Of a stretch of 23,982 bases of DNA, positions 16,066 through 23,813 are shown in pieces. Location: the IMG/VR virus record IMGVR_UViG_3300027965_000018, positions 1 to 23,982 of that record, one strand, 5' to 3'. A program made the position numbers and the translations under genes. The DNA comes from a virus. Position 1 is the stretch's first letter. Each line of letters starts with the position of its first letter. The notes under the pieces were generated by a model. That model searched no databases. It worked only from the letters and a program-made list of their open reading frames with translations, and had not been told where the DNA came from.

Positions 16066-17112
16066 CTACAACATCTCCGGCAGGGCTTCGTTTCCGACAA
16101 CATATTTCCTTACGGCGCGGTTGTAGTCGCACATCAGGCAGATGCGGCAAAGTCTTGGAACTATGGCCGCCGCCTTTTTTCGGTGTTCTTGCGATTGCCA
16201 AATATCGCGGAATCTCTTTTCATGCACGCTGCCGAATACAATGGTGCGCTGGTCACAGCATGCGGAAACATCCCCGTTCGCCCCAATCACGGCAAGGGTG
16301 TAGGCCGCGTAGCACTTATCAAACTCGCGCTGCGTGAAAACATCGTTTCCGCGCTTTCCGAGAATGCGTACGTCCAGTCTCGGGAACTTCTTTGCAACAT
16401 GCGCTATCAGCGCGGAGGCGGCATTCCAGTCGCCGTGCATGAACTGCCTTGTCTGCTCCGAAACGGGGCGGAAATGCACAAAATCCACTCCGCATTCCTG
16501 GGCCATTTCCAAGAACGGCAGAATGCTGTAGTAGGTCCTGTTACAGTCGGCAACGATGTAGGCAATTCCGATTTCAGGGCTCCGCTTATCGCCGCGAGCT
16601 TTCACAAGCGAACGGATATTCCCGACAACGCGCCTGAATTCTCCCGATTTGCTTCCGTGCATCTGCCGGTGCTCCGCATCGCATGAAGAATCTAGCGATA
16701 CGCGAATGTGATCCGCGCAATCCACCAGATAATCGGTCCAGCGGTCGATGAAACCGCCATGAGTAATCACGTTTGTTCTAAAGCCGTGGCGATGGGCTGT
16801 TTCGAGAAGCGGTCCGAAATCCCTGTGCAGCGTGGGTTCTCCGCCGCCGGAAAAATTTATAAGCCTGCAATCCATCTCGCGCAGATCGGATAGCACGCCT
16901 TCCGCAATGTCTTTGGGCAAGGTGTGCCGGTTTCCGGCGATTGTAGCTTTTCGGAAATCCAAAGGTTCGCACCACGGGCAGGCATGCGAGCATAAATTCG
17001 TCAAGTCAAGGTTCGCGCGTATCGGTCCCGGCGCATCCCCTTCCGGCTGAAGGCTCGCTTGTATCCGGTCATACCATCGCAGCACTCGCAGTTCTGAATA
17101 GCGTTCCATCAT
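16066..17112 (-). CDS. Radical SAM enzyme with SPASM-like C-terminus, 348 aa
   Basis: The canonical radical SAM cluster motif CxxxCxxC is present as CSHACPWC (C41, C45, C48), followed by the SAM-binding GGGEPT (89-94) and later strand ITHGG. The C-terminus carries extra cysteines: C267, then G280-x4-C285, and CRICLMC (C322, C325, C328). This resembles a SPASM/twitch auxiliary cluster domain, though the spacing CxxCxxC is not the textbook CX2CX5CX3C. Members of this group modify peptides, sugars or cofactors (for example sactipeptide maturases, anSME, and sugar-processing enzymes). No precursor peptide gene is obvious next door. The ATG at 17112 overlaps the glycosyltransferase by 4 nt. The substrate is unknown; a glycan or protein in the same cassette is plausible. 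Confidence 0.88.
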   Translation of the reverse strand: MMERYSELRVLRWYDRIQASLQPEGDAPGPIRANLDLTNLCSHACPWCEPLDFRKATIAGNRHTLPKDIAEGVLSDLREMDCRLINFSGGGEPTLHRDFGPLLETAHRHGFRTNVITHGGFIDRWTDYLVDCADHIRVSLDSSCDAEHRQMHGSKSGEFRRVVGNIRSLVKARGDKRSPEIGIAYIVADCNRTYYSILPFLEMAQECGVDFVHFRPVSEQTRQFMHGDWNAASALIAHVAKKFPRLDVRILGKRGNDVFTQREFDKCYAAYTLAVIGANGDVSACCDQRTIVFGSVHEKRFRDIWQSQEHRKKAAAIVPRLCRICLMCDYNRAVRKYVVGNEALPEML

Positions 17113-18107
17113 TGAACAGCCACGGGTATGGCAAGTTTCTCCATAATCACTTTCAGCCGGTTCTCCAGGCTATGATTCGCGTGCGCTTCCCGGCATCCAC
17201 TAGCGGCAATCATTTCTCTTTCCGCCGATTTTTCTTCGCTGGACCATTCCCGCAAAAGCTGCGCGACATACGGCAAATTGCTTGACCGGTAGTACACAAG
17301 GTGGTGCCCGCTGGTGAACGCAGCTTGGTTTTTAGCCACGCCCCTGTCCGCGCTCAGCATCGGCGTGAGCAAGAACGTTCCGCAGGCCATCACTTCGTAA
17401 ACCTTGGAAACCAGGCATTGCGACAGCGCCGGCAAATTGAAAAACACGCTAGTTCTCCGGTAGCAATCGGCCAGGCGCTTGGCGGATTCGAGCGCCTGGA
17501 ATCCCATTACATCAATCATCACTCCGCCTATGCGTATCGGCGGTATGGCATGCCTGCTGAGCGCCCGCAGGAATCGTGCGCGTTTCTCATAGATTCCGCC
17601 AATGAATGCTACGGGCCATTCTTTCTTCTCAAACCCGTCCGGCTTGAATACTTCCGTGTCCACGCCAAACGGGAGCCAGTGCGAATGCCCCTTGGCGAAA
17701 CTTTCTTGGTCGCAAAACTCCGCATCCTGTACTGCGGGGAAAAAGTATTCGTCGGCCCAGGGCTGTATCTGGTCGAACTGAATGCTGTAATCCTCTCGGA
17801 AAAGCGATTCGTGCAGCCATGCCGCTTTCCTTGCTTGCAGTTGTTTCCACTCGTATTTTCCGTATATCTCATCGAGCCACGGAATCAAGTGTTCCGGCCC
17901 GCTGATGAGAATGGCGTCCATAGACCGCAGATGTTCAAGGGCTGGCATCGTGACGCGAGCCGCTTCTATATCGGCGGCGCTCCCGGCGCCAGGGCGAATT
18001 GCCCCATCCGTCACAGCATGCCCCATCCTGCGCAATGTCGCCGGCAAACCGCCGCCCATGCTCCATGCCGCGCTTCTGTCTTTTGGATAAAAAACAGCGA
18101 TCCTCAT
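17109..18107 (-). CDS. GT-B fold glycosyltransferase (GT4 / CgeB-like), 332 aa
   Basis: The sequence begins MRIAVFYPKDRS with a Gly-rich N-terminal Rossmann start. A second Rossmann domain begins near WPVAFIGGIYEKRARFLRAL (164-183), and the donor-binding signature KVYEVMACGTFLLTP (235-249) is the hallmark of Glyco_trans_1_2/GT4 enzymes, including CgeB-like proteins. The terminal stretch (EREMIAASGCREAHANHSLENR) completes the C-terminal helix that packs back on the fold. The ATG at 18107 overlaps the 80-aa gene by ATGA, and its own stop overlaps the radical SAM start. Acceptor unknown; a phage or host surface glycan is the likely target. Confidence 0.87.
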   Translation of the reverse strand: MRIAVFYPKDRSAAWSMGGGLPATLRRMGHAVTDGAIRPGAGSAADIEAARVTMPALEHLRSMDAILISGPEHLIPWLDEIYGKYEWKQLQARKAAWLHESLFREDYSIQFDQIQPWADEYFFPAVQDAEFCDQESFAKGHSHWLPFGVDTEVFKPDGFEKKEWPVAFIGGIYEKRARFLRALSRHAIPPIRIGGVMIDVMGFQALESAKRLADCYRRTSVFFNLPALSQCLVSKVYEVMACGTFLLTPMLSADRGVAKNQAAFTSGHHLVYYRSSNLPYVAQLLREWSSEEKSAEREMIAASGCREAHANHSLENRLKVIMEKLAIPVAVQ

Positions 18108-18346
18108 AGTCCCGCTGCCGACCGGATTATGGCTTCCATGCTGGCAACGGCTGATGCCTTGGCCGCGTACTGGATCATTAGATTCGTGTTTGGCGATTGC
18201 TGAAGCGATTCGTTTTGAAGATGCGTTTGCCAGAAGGCGGCTTCTTCCAGAAGCAATTTGCGAAACGATGCCATCAATGCGCTGTTATCCAGCATCAGCA
18301 GCAATTGCCTGCGATCTTCAGATTCCAGGTTTGTTTTTCTCGGCAT
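18104..18346 (-). CDS. Small helical protein, 80 aa, between portal and glycosyltransferase
   Basis: The ATG at 18346 is preceded by a GGAATGAAAA stretch and lies 29 nt inside the end of the portal gene; the stop is fused to the next start (ATGA). The sequence is helical (DRRQLLLMLDNSALMASFRK, KLLLEEAAFWQTHLQNESLQ) without recognisable motifs. It may be a portal-associated or head-completion protein. Its coupling to the downstream glycosyltransferase only shows operon membership. Confidence 0.65.
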   Translation of the reverse strand: MPRKTNLESEDRRQLLLMLDNSALMASFRKLLLEEAAFWQTHLQNESLQQSPNTNLMIQYAAKASAVASMEAIIRSAAGL

Positions 18347-20483
18347 TTTTCATTCCGGGCGGCACAATGGTTTTAGGTTCATGCGCCGGTTCGGCCAAGG
18401 TCGCAGCGGCATCAGCGGCGGCTCCCACATGCTGGACAGCCTGGCTTCCATGCCGGACAAGCGATAACATGGCTTGCCCCTCGGAGGGCAAGCCCACACT
18501 CTGCAAAATGGCTGCTTGCACATCGGGAGACAAATCCTCGAACTTTGCCGTAACATTGAATCCGATCTTTACCGGGGGCGCTGGCGGAGACGGAGGAAGA
18601 ATCGCCGCCTCCGGGTCCACCCCTATCGCCTTCGCCAGTGGCGCGGCAAATACGCGCTTGTTCAGCACGTCGGGATTCTGCGCGGCCAGCATGAATCCCT
18701 GCTGCAATTTCTGTACTTTATACTGATCATCATCGGCGAGCGTCGAGCCTTCCTCTGGAAGAATCTCGAACTCCTGCTGAATGTCCATCGGATCGATGCG
18801 TATTACTTTGGGGTTTCCGCCCTGCGTTCGTTCGCTGATGGCTTCGATAATCTGATCGATTCGCGGCGAGTCGCCCTTTTGAATCTCTAGCGCATCCTCC
18901 ATCGCCTGCTGGTTGAAGGCCAGCCAAATCTCCATTACCGAACGGATAAACTGGCCTATCTCATTGAGTTCGTCGGCGAGAACGTCATCGCCGGATTGCT
19001 TCTGAAGAATCAGGCTTGTTGCCAGCTTGCCCGGCTGCGGCATGGCTTCGGTTCCGGGAGCGAAATCGGCAACCGAAGGATCAGCTTGTTGCATTTCCCG
19101 CGTCCATTGGGCCTGATCCTGAAACGCTTCCGCTGGAAAGACAGGGTCTTGCAGGAAGTCAATTTCCCCCAGGTTCTTCAGATAGAGAAGCCTCCCGAAT
19201 CCTGTTCTGACCAAATCATCGTCGGTTAGGTTTGTGCCCTCAAGCACCTTGATCAATGGCAGCAACTTGTTATTGATGAAGTCCGTTGTCTGATTCGCGC
19301 GGGAGTTCCGAAGCTGCATAAGGAAACGCGTGATTCTCGGCGTGGAATCACCAATGCCCTCGAAAAGATCGGGGATCAGCACCATATCGGTGTAAATGTA
19401 TTTTCCGTATGTGTCCCACGGATACCATTGCCTTCCGAGGTACAGAGACTCTTCGCCGACATACTCAATGCACAAGCGCCCGTCCACGATGGTGTGCCGC
19501 TCATCCACCATGAAGCGCTTGCGCGGCGGGCGAATAGGCTTGCCCGCACTCAAAGGATCGGCAACGGAAACCGCTTCGCGCATCATGCGCCGCAGGCTGA
19601 TCGACTTTTGATCCAAATAATTGCGGTCTCCGCACATATCCAGGAGCTCTTGCGCCTTTGCCGGATCAATTACCGGAGACTTCTGTCCAGTCTCGGGATC
19701 GATGCTCTCTTGCCGCGTCCAGTATTCCAGCCATTCTTCGTCACGAATGCTATTCTCGATGATGTACGCGGACTGATTGCCGGAGTAAAAGCCCGGTTCG
19801 GCAAAAATGTCGCCGGCAAATACGTAAGACAACACCGGTCCGCTGTAGCGCGTGACAGGCACTCCGAGCGTTATCTGGTCACCGTACTCGCTGGTTGCCT
19901 GAGTGATTTCCGCCTGCGTCAGATTGGGCCCTAGCTGCCTTATGGCATCGGCGATCTCATCGTCCGGAGCGCCCTGATGCGCCATCAGCTCTTCCCGCGT
20001 GAGCGTCTGCGTCAGCCTGCGGAAACGCCGAATGACCTGCACGCGGTCGTAATAGTTCTTTCCCCAGCCAATACCCAAAGCCTTGCAGCACCGCACAATG
20101 CGGCGGAATTGCGCTTGCGACTCGCTCCTGTCCCACTGATACATGAGCTGGGCGGCGGCTTTGTCCGCCGCTATCGGGTCCTTGCCGCGCAAGCGCAGAT
20201 TGGGCGAATTGCGCGTTAGCCGCGCCGTTCCGCGCCGCACCATAACATGGTGATCAGGAAGGCAGATGTTCGACCGGCTCTTATCCTCGACTTCTTCGCC
20301 TTTTTCGTTTTTCCGCATGATCGGCTCGACACGAGCCTTCATGTTCCGGTAGATTTCTGTCCATTCCTGATAATAGTTATTCATCATGTAGCGCTCGCTC
20401 GCGCGGCGCTGTTCGAGTATCTCCGAGCTATGGTCGTCGACCTTGATGTCGGAACCGGCGACTGTGGATATGGTGTCAGCCAT
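18318..20483 (-). CDS. Portal protein, 721 aa
   Basis: The chosen start is ATG at 20483, 4 nt after the upstream stop codon; a longer frame from 20537 would add 18 basic residues overlapping the upstream gene. The N-terminal region NICLPDHHVMVRRGTARLTR and the long acidic helical wing are typical of podovirus/siphovirus portal proteins. So are the central VLSYVFAGDIFAEPGFYSGN, the FEGIGDSTPRITRFLMQLRN clip/stem region, and the C-terminal Pro-rich linker LPPSPPAPPVK. Length is in the range of P22-type portals (about 720). It lies after terminase and before scaffold and capsid, as expected. Twelve subunits would form the DNA-entry vertex. Confidence 0.87.
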   Translation of the reverse strand: MADTISTVAGSDIKVDDHSSEILEQRRASERYMMNNYYQEWTEIYRNMKARVEPIMRKNEKGEEVEDKSRSNICLPDHHVMVRRGTARLTRNSPNLRLRGKDPIAADKAAAQLMYQWDRSESQAQFRRIVRCCKALGIGWGKNYYDRVQVIRRFRRLTQTLTREELMAHQGAPDDEIADAIRQLGPNLTQAEITQATSEYGDQITLGVPVTRYSGPVLSYVFAGDIFAEPGFYSGNQSAYIIENSIRDEEWLEYWTRQESIDPETGQKSPVIDPAKAQELLDMCGDRNYLDQKSISLRRMMREAVSVADPLSAGKPIRPPRKRFMVDERHTIVDGRLCIEYVGEESLYLGRQWYPWDTYGKYIYTDMVLIPDLFEGIGDSTPRITRFLMQLRNSRANQTTDFINNKLLPLIKVLEGTNLTDDDLVRTGFGRLLYLKNLGEIDFLQDPVFPAEAFQDQAQWTREMQQADPSVADFAPGTEAMPQPGKLATSLILQKQSGDDVLADELNEIGQFIRSVMEIWLAFNQQAMEDALEIQKGDSPRIDQIIEAISERTQGGNPKVIRIDPMDIQQEFEILPEEGSTLADDDQYKVQKLQQGFMLAAQNPDVLNKRVFAAPLAKAIGVDPEAAILPPSPPAPPVKIGFNVTAKFEDLSPDVQAAILQSVGLPSEGQAMLSLVRHGSQAVQHVGAAADAAATLAEPAHEPKTIVPPGMKNAEKNKPGI

Positions 20484-20487
20484 GCTC

Positions 20488-20760
20488 TTAGTATTCGTCG
20501 CTCTTTTCCGGGTACTTCTCGCCCTCGTTGTCGTCACCGTTCGGCGACACGCACATCGAGTTCGTTAAATCGTTGATGTGCTTGTGGAGCGCCGCCCGCG
20601 TCATATGCGCATGCTCCTCCGGCGGCACATACGTGGGAGCCAAGAGCCCCTTCATGCCCTTTCCGGTGGCTGGCGGCTTGTCGTGGTGATGCACGACCAC
20701 CTTGTACGCATACCCTTTGTTGCTTTTCATCTTGGACACTTCAAAACTCTTGACTCTCAT
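20488..20760 (-). CDS. Small hydrophilic protein, 90 aa, upstream of portal
   Basis: The ATG at 20760 overlaps the upstream stop by ATGA. The sequence is basic at the front (MRVKSFEVSKMKSNKGYAYK) and acidic at the end (NGDDNEGEKYPEKSDEY), with His-rich segments (VVVHHHDKP, EEHAHMTRAALHKHIND). No family recognised. A role in packaging or head assembly is suggested by location alone. Confidence 0.7.
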   Translation of the reverse strand: MRVKSFEVSKMKSNKGYAYKVVVHHHDKPPATGKGMKGLLAPTYVPPEEHAHMTRAALHKHINDLTNSMCVSPNGDDNEGEKYPEKSDEY

Positions 20761-20972
20761 GCGGTTTTCTCCTTGCCCTCAGCCAGGCTAAGCGCCTTGG
20801 CGTAGGCATGCTTGATCCATTTTCCCTGCACCAGATATCTCTCTCGCAGGATCCTGTATGCCCACATTTCGGATTGCACCAGATGCTCCTTGGGATCGCT
20901 GTGATGCGCCCGGATGGTGCTTACCAGGCGCCGCGCGGCCCATTCCGAATGGCGTTTCTCAGGACAGGACAT
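20757..20972 (-). CDS. Small helical protein, 71 aa
   Basis: The ATG at 20972 was chosen over one at 20990 because GGAG lies just upstream (3 nt) and because it overlaps the preceding stop by 14 nt. The 71 residues are basic and aromatic (WAARRLVSTIRAHHSDPKEH, MWAYRILRERYLVQGKWIKH) and look helical. No family recognised; it belongs to the packaging/portal block. Confidence 0.65.
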   Translation of the reverse strand: MSCPEKRHSEWAARRLVSTIRAHHSDPKEHLVQSEMWAYRILRERYLVQGKWIKHAYAKALSLAEGKEKTA

Positions 20973-21201
20973 TTGCTCCGCTGCCGCCAATATGGATTGG
21001 CTGCACGCTCAGCACGTCGAAGCTCTCGCCGCTCCCCAGCGTGAAATTGCTGGCCAGCACGCTCAGAATGTCCTTCGGGTGCGACGTGGCTGCCGCGAGC
21101 AAACAGGTTTTCTGTTCTCTGCGATAGATGTCGGCTTGGCCTTGGCCGATCCCCGCTTTCCGTATCTGGAATGTGACTTCGAATACAGGTGTTGTTGCCA
21201 T
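20959..21201 (-). CDS. Small beta-rich protein, 80 aa, next to terminase
   Basis: The ATG at 21201 has a GGAGG-like site 12 bases upstream. The sequence (ATTPVFEVTFQIRKAGIGQ, then SNFTLGSGESFDVLSVQPIH) suggests a small beta-sandwich or barrel. An 101-aa alternative frame at 20921-21226 and a longer start were rejected because this frame has the cleaner ribosome site and coding look. The 84 nt between this gene and terminase hold no clear gene. Function unknown. Confidence 0.65.
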   Translation of the reverse strand: MATTPVFEVTFQIRKAGIGQGQADIYRREQKTCLLAAATSHPKDILSVLASNFTLGSGESFDVLSVQPIHIGGSGANVLS

Positions 21202-21285
21202 GTGAAGTGCTATCCTCCATCGTCATCGGATTTCTTCCGCCATGTTTTGGCCGCCATCGCCCAGCGCCAGCGCATGAAACATCGC

Positions 21286-22929
21286 TTAGTACCCGGTCGC
21301 AGGATTCGCAGGAACAAATGTGCTGCGGCGCGGACCGTGTGGCGCCACAAAGCGCGGCATCTCGAGCAGTATGTAGCTAAGGCAATCCACAAGGTGCCTG
21401 TCCTTGCCCTCCGGCTCGTCTGGCGCATCCTTGTCAACGACGATGCCCCGGTATTCGCGGAAGCGCAGCCGCTCGATCTGGCCGGCCAGAATGTCGTTAT
21501 GGCCACACCCGCGCATGATGGTCAGCAGGGGCCGTGATACCTCGCCTTCCGCGCATACGATCTTCTGCGGCACCAGCGCCCGGCTAATCAGGCTGTAGCC
21601 TGCATACTCTCGATTTTTCTTCGCTGGCTGAAAATAGATGCCCTCGAGCTGATAGGCATCGAAAAAGTTGTGCTCTTGGTCGGCGTCGAAATTTTTCCCA
21701 GCCGAATCCATCCACCGCCGCAGAACCGGAGGAAAGAGCTTCGCCTCATCCACATCACGCAATCCCTCGGCATACTCGCGGATGAGGAAGCGCGACTTTC
21801 CGCGTGCTTCCCGGAGCCGGTTGTCCTCCTCGGGCCACCAGCTCCACGGCACCACCATCTCGCCGTACTTGTTCACGCAGAGCCACACAAATGCGTGGGC
21901 CCGCCTAGGATGCGGATCGCAAGCAAGGTAAGTCGTCCAGTACTGCGCGGCGAGTGGCAAACGGGCCGCTACGCAGTGCAGTCCGGCATTCCATTCAGGG
22001 AATACTTTCTGGCCGCTCCGCGCTCGCGGATCGATCTCCATCTCCCTGTCCCAGATGGATTGATCCGGGTAGCCGCGTTTCAGCTCGGCTACCCGCTCTG
22101 GCGTCATCGTCGGGTCCGCCGTATAGTGCAGCCACGCTACCGTGGTCCCTGCCGCTGGCTTACCGTCTGGTATCTTCTTGAGCGTGAGTCCGCGTACTGG
22201 CTGACCGACAAATGTAGCGGAGTCGGCCAGATCGAAGAACCAGCCGGGCGCAGCCGAGGATACCGCTACAAGCTTCTGCGGGCGCGTCGATATGGCGTTG
22301 CCGTACGCCTCGCCACCATTCGGGTTATGCGCGGCCTCATCCATCATCACGATGGTCGGATGCTCTGACCTGATCTTGTCCGGGTTCTTGCCGGGCAGGG
22401 CCTCGAGCCAGCCGCCACCGGCAAACTCGAAGCGATAGACCGCCAAGTCCTCAACCGTCCGCTTGCGCCTCGGCAGAGGATAGAGCGCTTGCAACCTCTT
22501 ATCTTGCTGAGAATACAGTACCTTACAGTAGTCTATGCATTTTTCAGCACGGTCTTGGTCGGGGCACCAGAAAATGCAAGATGCTGGCTGATGCGTCATT
22601 ACGTGATGCAGCGCCATCGCCGCGAAAAACCACGTTGCCATCATGGTGCGCGACTTCGCGACGAAGAGCACGCGCTCGTCTGTCCACAGCCGCGCTAGCT
22701 CGGCAAAATAGTCGTATTGCGGAAAGGGCTTGTGCGGAGTCGCGGTATCGTGCTCATCCCAAGTCTTCGTCCACTCGTGCAGCCACGTCAACGGCGACAC
22801 CAGCGGAGCTACCAGCGGCGAAGAGTTCAGCAAGTCTTGCTGCTCGTCCTTCGTCAGAGATGACCACGCGTACGGCAACCGCCGCAGATCGATCGTCAGT
22901 TCGATTCCCATCTTGCTGGTAGTGTCCAA
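21286..22929 (-). CDS. terL: Terminase large subunit (TerL), 547 aa
   Basis: This ATPase/nuclease drives DNA packaging. The ATPase part shows a deviant Walker A VAKSRTMMATW (about 90-100), a Walker B TIVMMDEAA (192-200, D197/E198), and the coupling segment AVSSAAPGWFFDL. The nuclease part has a first acidic strand YLACDPHPRRAHAFVW (D338) and a late HLVDCLSYILLE (D515), as in RNase H-fold terminase nucleases. The start is either TTG at 22929 or ATG at 22911; neither has a convincing ribosome site, and both lie inside the terS frame, so coupling is likely. Tryptophan is unusually frequent (18 of 547, about 3.3%). Confidence 0.93.
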   Translation of the reverse strand: MDTTSKMGIELTIDLRRLPYAWSSLTKDEQQDLLNSSPLVAPLVSPLTWLHEWTKTWDEHDTATPHKPFPQYDYFAELARLWTDERVLFVAKSRTMMATWFFAAMALHHVMTHQPASCIFWCPDQDRAEKCIDYCKVLYSQQDKRLQALYPLPRRKRTVEDLAVYRFEFAGGGWLEALPGKNPDKIRSEHPTIVMMDEAAHNPNGGEAYGNAISTRPQKLVAVSSAAPGWFFDLADSATFVGQPVRGLTLKKIPDGKPAAGTTVAWLHYTADPTMTPERVAELKRGYPDQSIWDREMEIDPRARSGQKVFPEWNAGLHCVAARLPLAAQYWTTYLACDPHPRRAHAFVWLCVNKYGEMVVPWSWWPEEDNRLREARGKSRFLIREYAEGLRDVDEAKLFPPVLRRWMDSAGKNFDADQEHNFFDAYQLEGIYFQPAKKNREYAGYSLISRALVPQKIVCAEGEVSRPLLTIMRGCGHNDILAGQIERLRFREYRGIVVDKDAPDEPEGKDRHLVDCLSYILLEMPRFVAPHGPRRSTFVPANPATGY

Positions 22930-23407
22930 GTATCTTGTTTATTTCGATTCGGGCCTTAAGCCTCGCGTCATTATCCGCCACCACGCGCTCATCGGTAACA
23001 ATGCCATCCTTCGCCCAGTACACCACCTTTTGGGCATCGGCCATTTCGGCCAGCGCCGCCAAAGCCGCCTCTCGCCCCCACCCAATAGCGTCCAGCAGCT
23101 CGCCGCACGATTTTTTTACCTTCGCCAACGCTCGCACCGCCGGGCGACGGCTTGGGTAGCCTGCCTTCGCCGCAGCTTCGCCTAGCGTGCTGCTCTCTGG
23201 CAGCGCCTCGAGCAGCCGCTGCTGTTTCTCTGTTAATGGCCGATCAGCCATGTGAAATCTCCGTAGCCCCGGTATCCGATCCTTCGCTCCCTTGGGCCGC
23301 CCCTGGTACTCCCTCGGCGCGTACTCGGGCTCTTCCACCAGGATATGGACGCGCTCTAGTACTCGCCGCTCGGGATCGGGAAGCGGCTCAAGGATGTGGT
23401 GCTCCAT
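22754..23407 (-). CDS. terS: Terminase small subunit (TerS), 217 aa
   Basis: The region LTEKQQRLLEALPESSTLGE (about 58-77) followed by AAAKAGYPSRRPAVRALAKV is the DNA-binding helix-turn-helix pattern of Terminase_2-type small subunits, which recognise the packaging site. Two starts compete. ATG 23251 (MADRPL) has GGAG seven bases upstream. ATG 23407 adds 52 residues that look coding and include the basic GRPKGAKDRIPG element common in TerS N-termini. I list the longer form. The C-terminus overlaps terL by up to 176 nt. The order terS-terL-portal is the standard packaging module. Confidence 0.78.
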   Translation of the reverse strand: MEHHILEPLPDPERRVLERVHILVEEPEYAPREYQGRPKGAKDRIPGLRRFHMADRPLTEKQQRLLEALPESSTLGEAAAKAGYPSRRPAVRALAKVKKSCGELLDAIGWGREAALAALAEMADAQKVVYWAKDGIVTDERVVADNDARLKARIEINKILGHYQQDGNRTDDRSAAVAVRVVISDEGRAARLAELFAAGSSAGVAVDVAARVDEDLG

Positions 23408-23449
23408 ATGCACGATGCCGCCAAGTCGCTGGGTTCGCTGTGACAACAC

Positions 23450-23524
23450 TGGCAGGGGAGGAGGGATTTGAACCCCCATAGCCGGTTTTGGAGGCCGGAG
23501 TCCTAGCCGTTGGACGACTCCCCT
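23450..23524 (-). tRNA. tRNA-Trp (CCA anticodon)
   Basis: A complete cloverleaf is present on the minus strand. The acceptor is AGGGGAG/CTCCCCT, the D-stem GTCC/GGAC, and the anticodon loop CTCCAAA (CCA at 23489-23491). The T-arm GGGGG-TTCAAAT-CCCTC is followed by discriminator G73 and an encoded CCA. It resembles E. coli tRNA-Trp in acceptor and anticodon arm. The closing anticodon-stem pair is C31/A39 rather than U-A. It is the first gene after the leftward promoter and precedes terS by 42 nt. Confidence 0.93.
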
Positions 23525-23594
23525 AGCCCAGCCAAGCAGGAGGGGCTTGCAGTCGGAAACCACAAGCCCCAGAAACAACCATGACGATGCGCGA

Positions 23595-23625
23595 ATTATA
23601 CCTCTTGATTGCTGCCGACTGTCAA
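23595..23625 (-). promoter_or_regulatory. Leftward sigma70-like promoter for tRNA-Trp and late operon
   Basis: On the minus strand, TTGACA (23620-23625) and TATAAT (23595-23600) are both perfect consensus hexamers, separated by 19 bases, two more than optimal. Transcription would begin near 23588, about 60 nt before the tRNA-Trp 5' end. The long spacer may lower basal activity or leave room for an activator. Confidence 0.7.
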
Positions 23626-23718
23626 AGCTGCCTGTTGAAAAAATGCCAATTTCCACGACCCCAGTCTATCCAATTGATTCTACTTCACTTAAAAATTTTT
23701 TCACTTTTTCAAAAAAAC

Positions 23719-23747
23719 TTGACAAATTGTCGGCCATTTTGTAATAT
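23719..23747 (+). promoter_or_regulatory. Rightward sigma70 promoter for the right-edge gene
   Basis: TTGACA at 23719-23724 and TAATAT at 23742-23747 with the ideal 17-base spacer form a strong promoter. Transcription should start near 23754, about 60 nt before the ATG at 23814. An upstream A/T-rich tract (A7 and T-runs at 23690-23717) looks like an UP element. Confidence 0.85.
23721..23731 (+). promoter_or_regulatory. Palindrome overlapping the -35 box (possible operator)
   Basis: GACAA-A-TTGTC is an inverted repeat of 5 bp arms with one central base, covering four bases of the -35 hexamer and running into the spacer. A repressor bound here would block the rightward promoter. The arms are short and chance occurrence cannot be excluded. 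Confidence 0.4.
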
Positions 23748-23813
23748 CGCGTTCGTGGGTATCACTCCATAGGAATGACTCATCAAGTCGAACAAATCAC
23801 CGAGGAGGAGCAA

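Larger units (their letters stand above)
23525..23813. other. Divergent control region between late (leftward) and early (rightward) transcripts
   Basis: This 289-bp stretch has no convincing gene. It is locally AT-rich around 23640-23760, with several A and T runs, and carries two opposed sigma70-like promoters, one palindrome and the ribosome site of the right-edge gene. The two transcription units diverge from here, so it is the likely switch region of this part of the genome. Confidence 0.7.

Noticed and set aside
17301-18203. Plus-strand 300-aa ORF opposite the glycosyltransferase
   Set aside because: It is an antisense shadow of a gene with clear GT-B motifs and operon coupling; no own motifs or ribosome site.
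20921-21226. Minus-strand frame of 101 aa overlapping the 80-aa gene
   Set aside because: The 80-aa frame from 21201 has the cleaner coding look, and the small gene starting at 20972 is coupled to its stop. The 101-aa frame's composition is Arg/Ser/Gly-biased as in shadow frames.
23581-23772. Plus-strand ORF of 63 aa upstream of the right-edge gene
   Set aside because: It spans both promoters and has no ribosome site; its composition looks non-coding.
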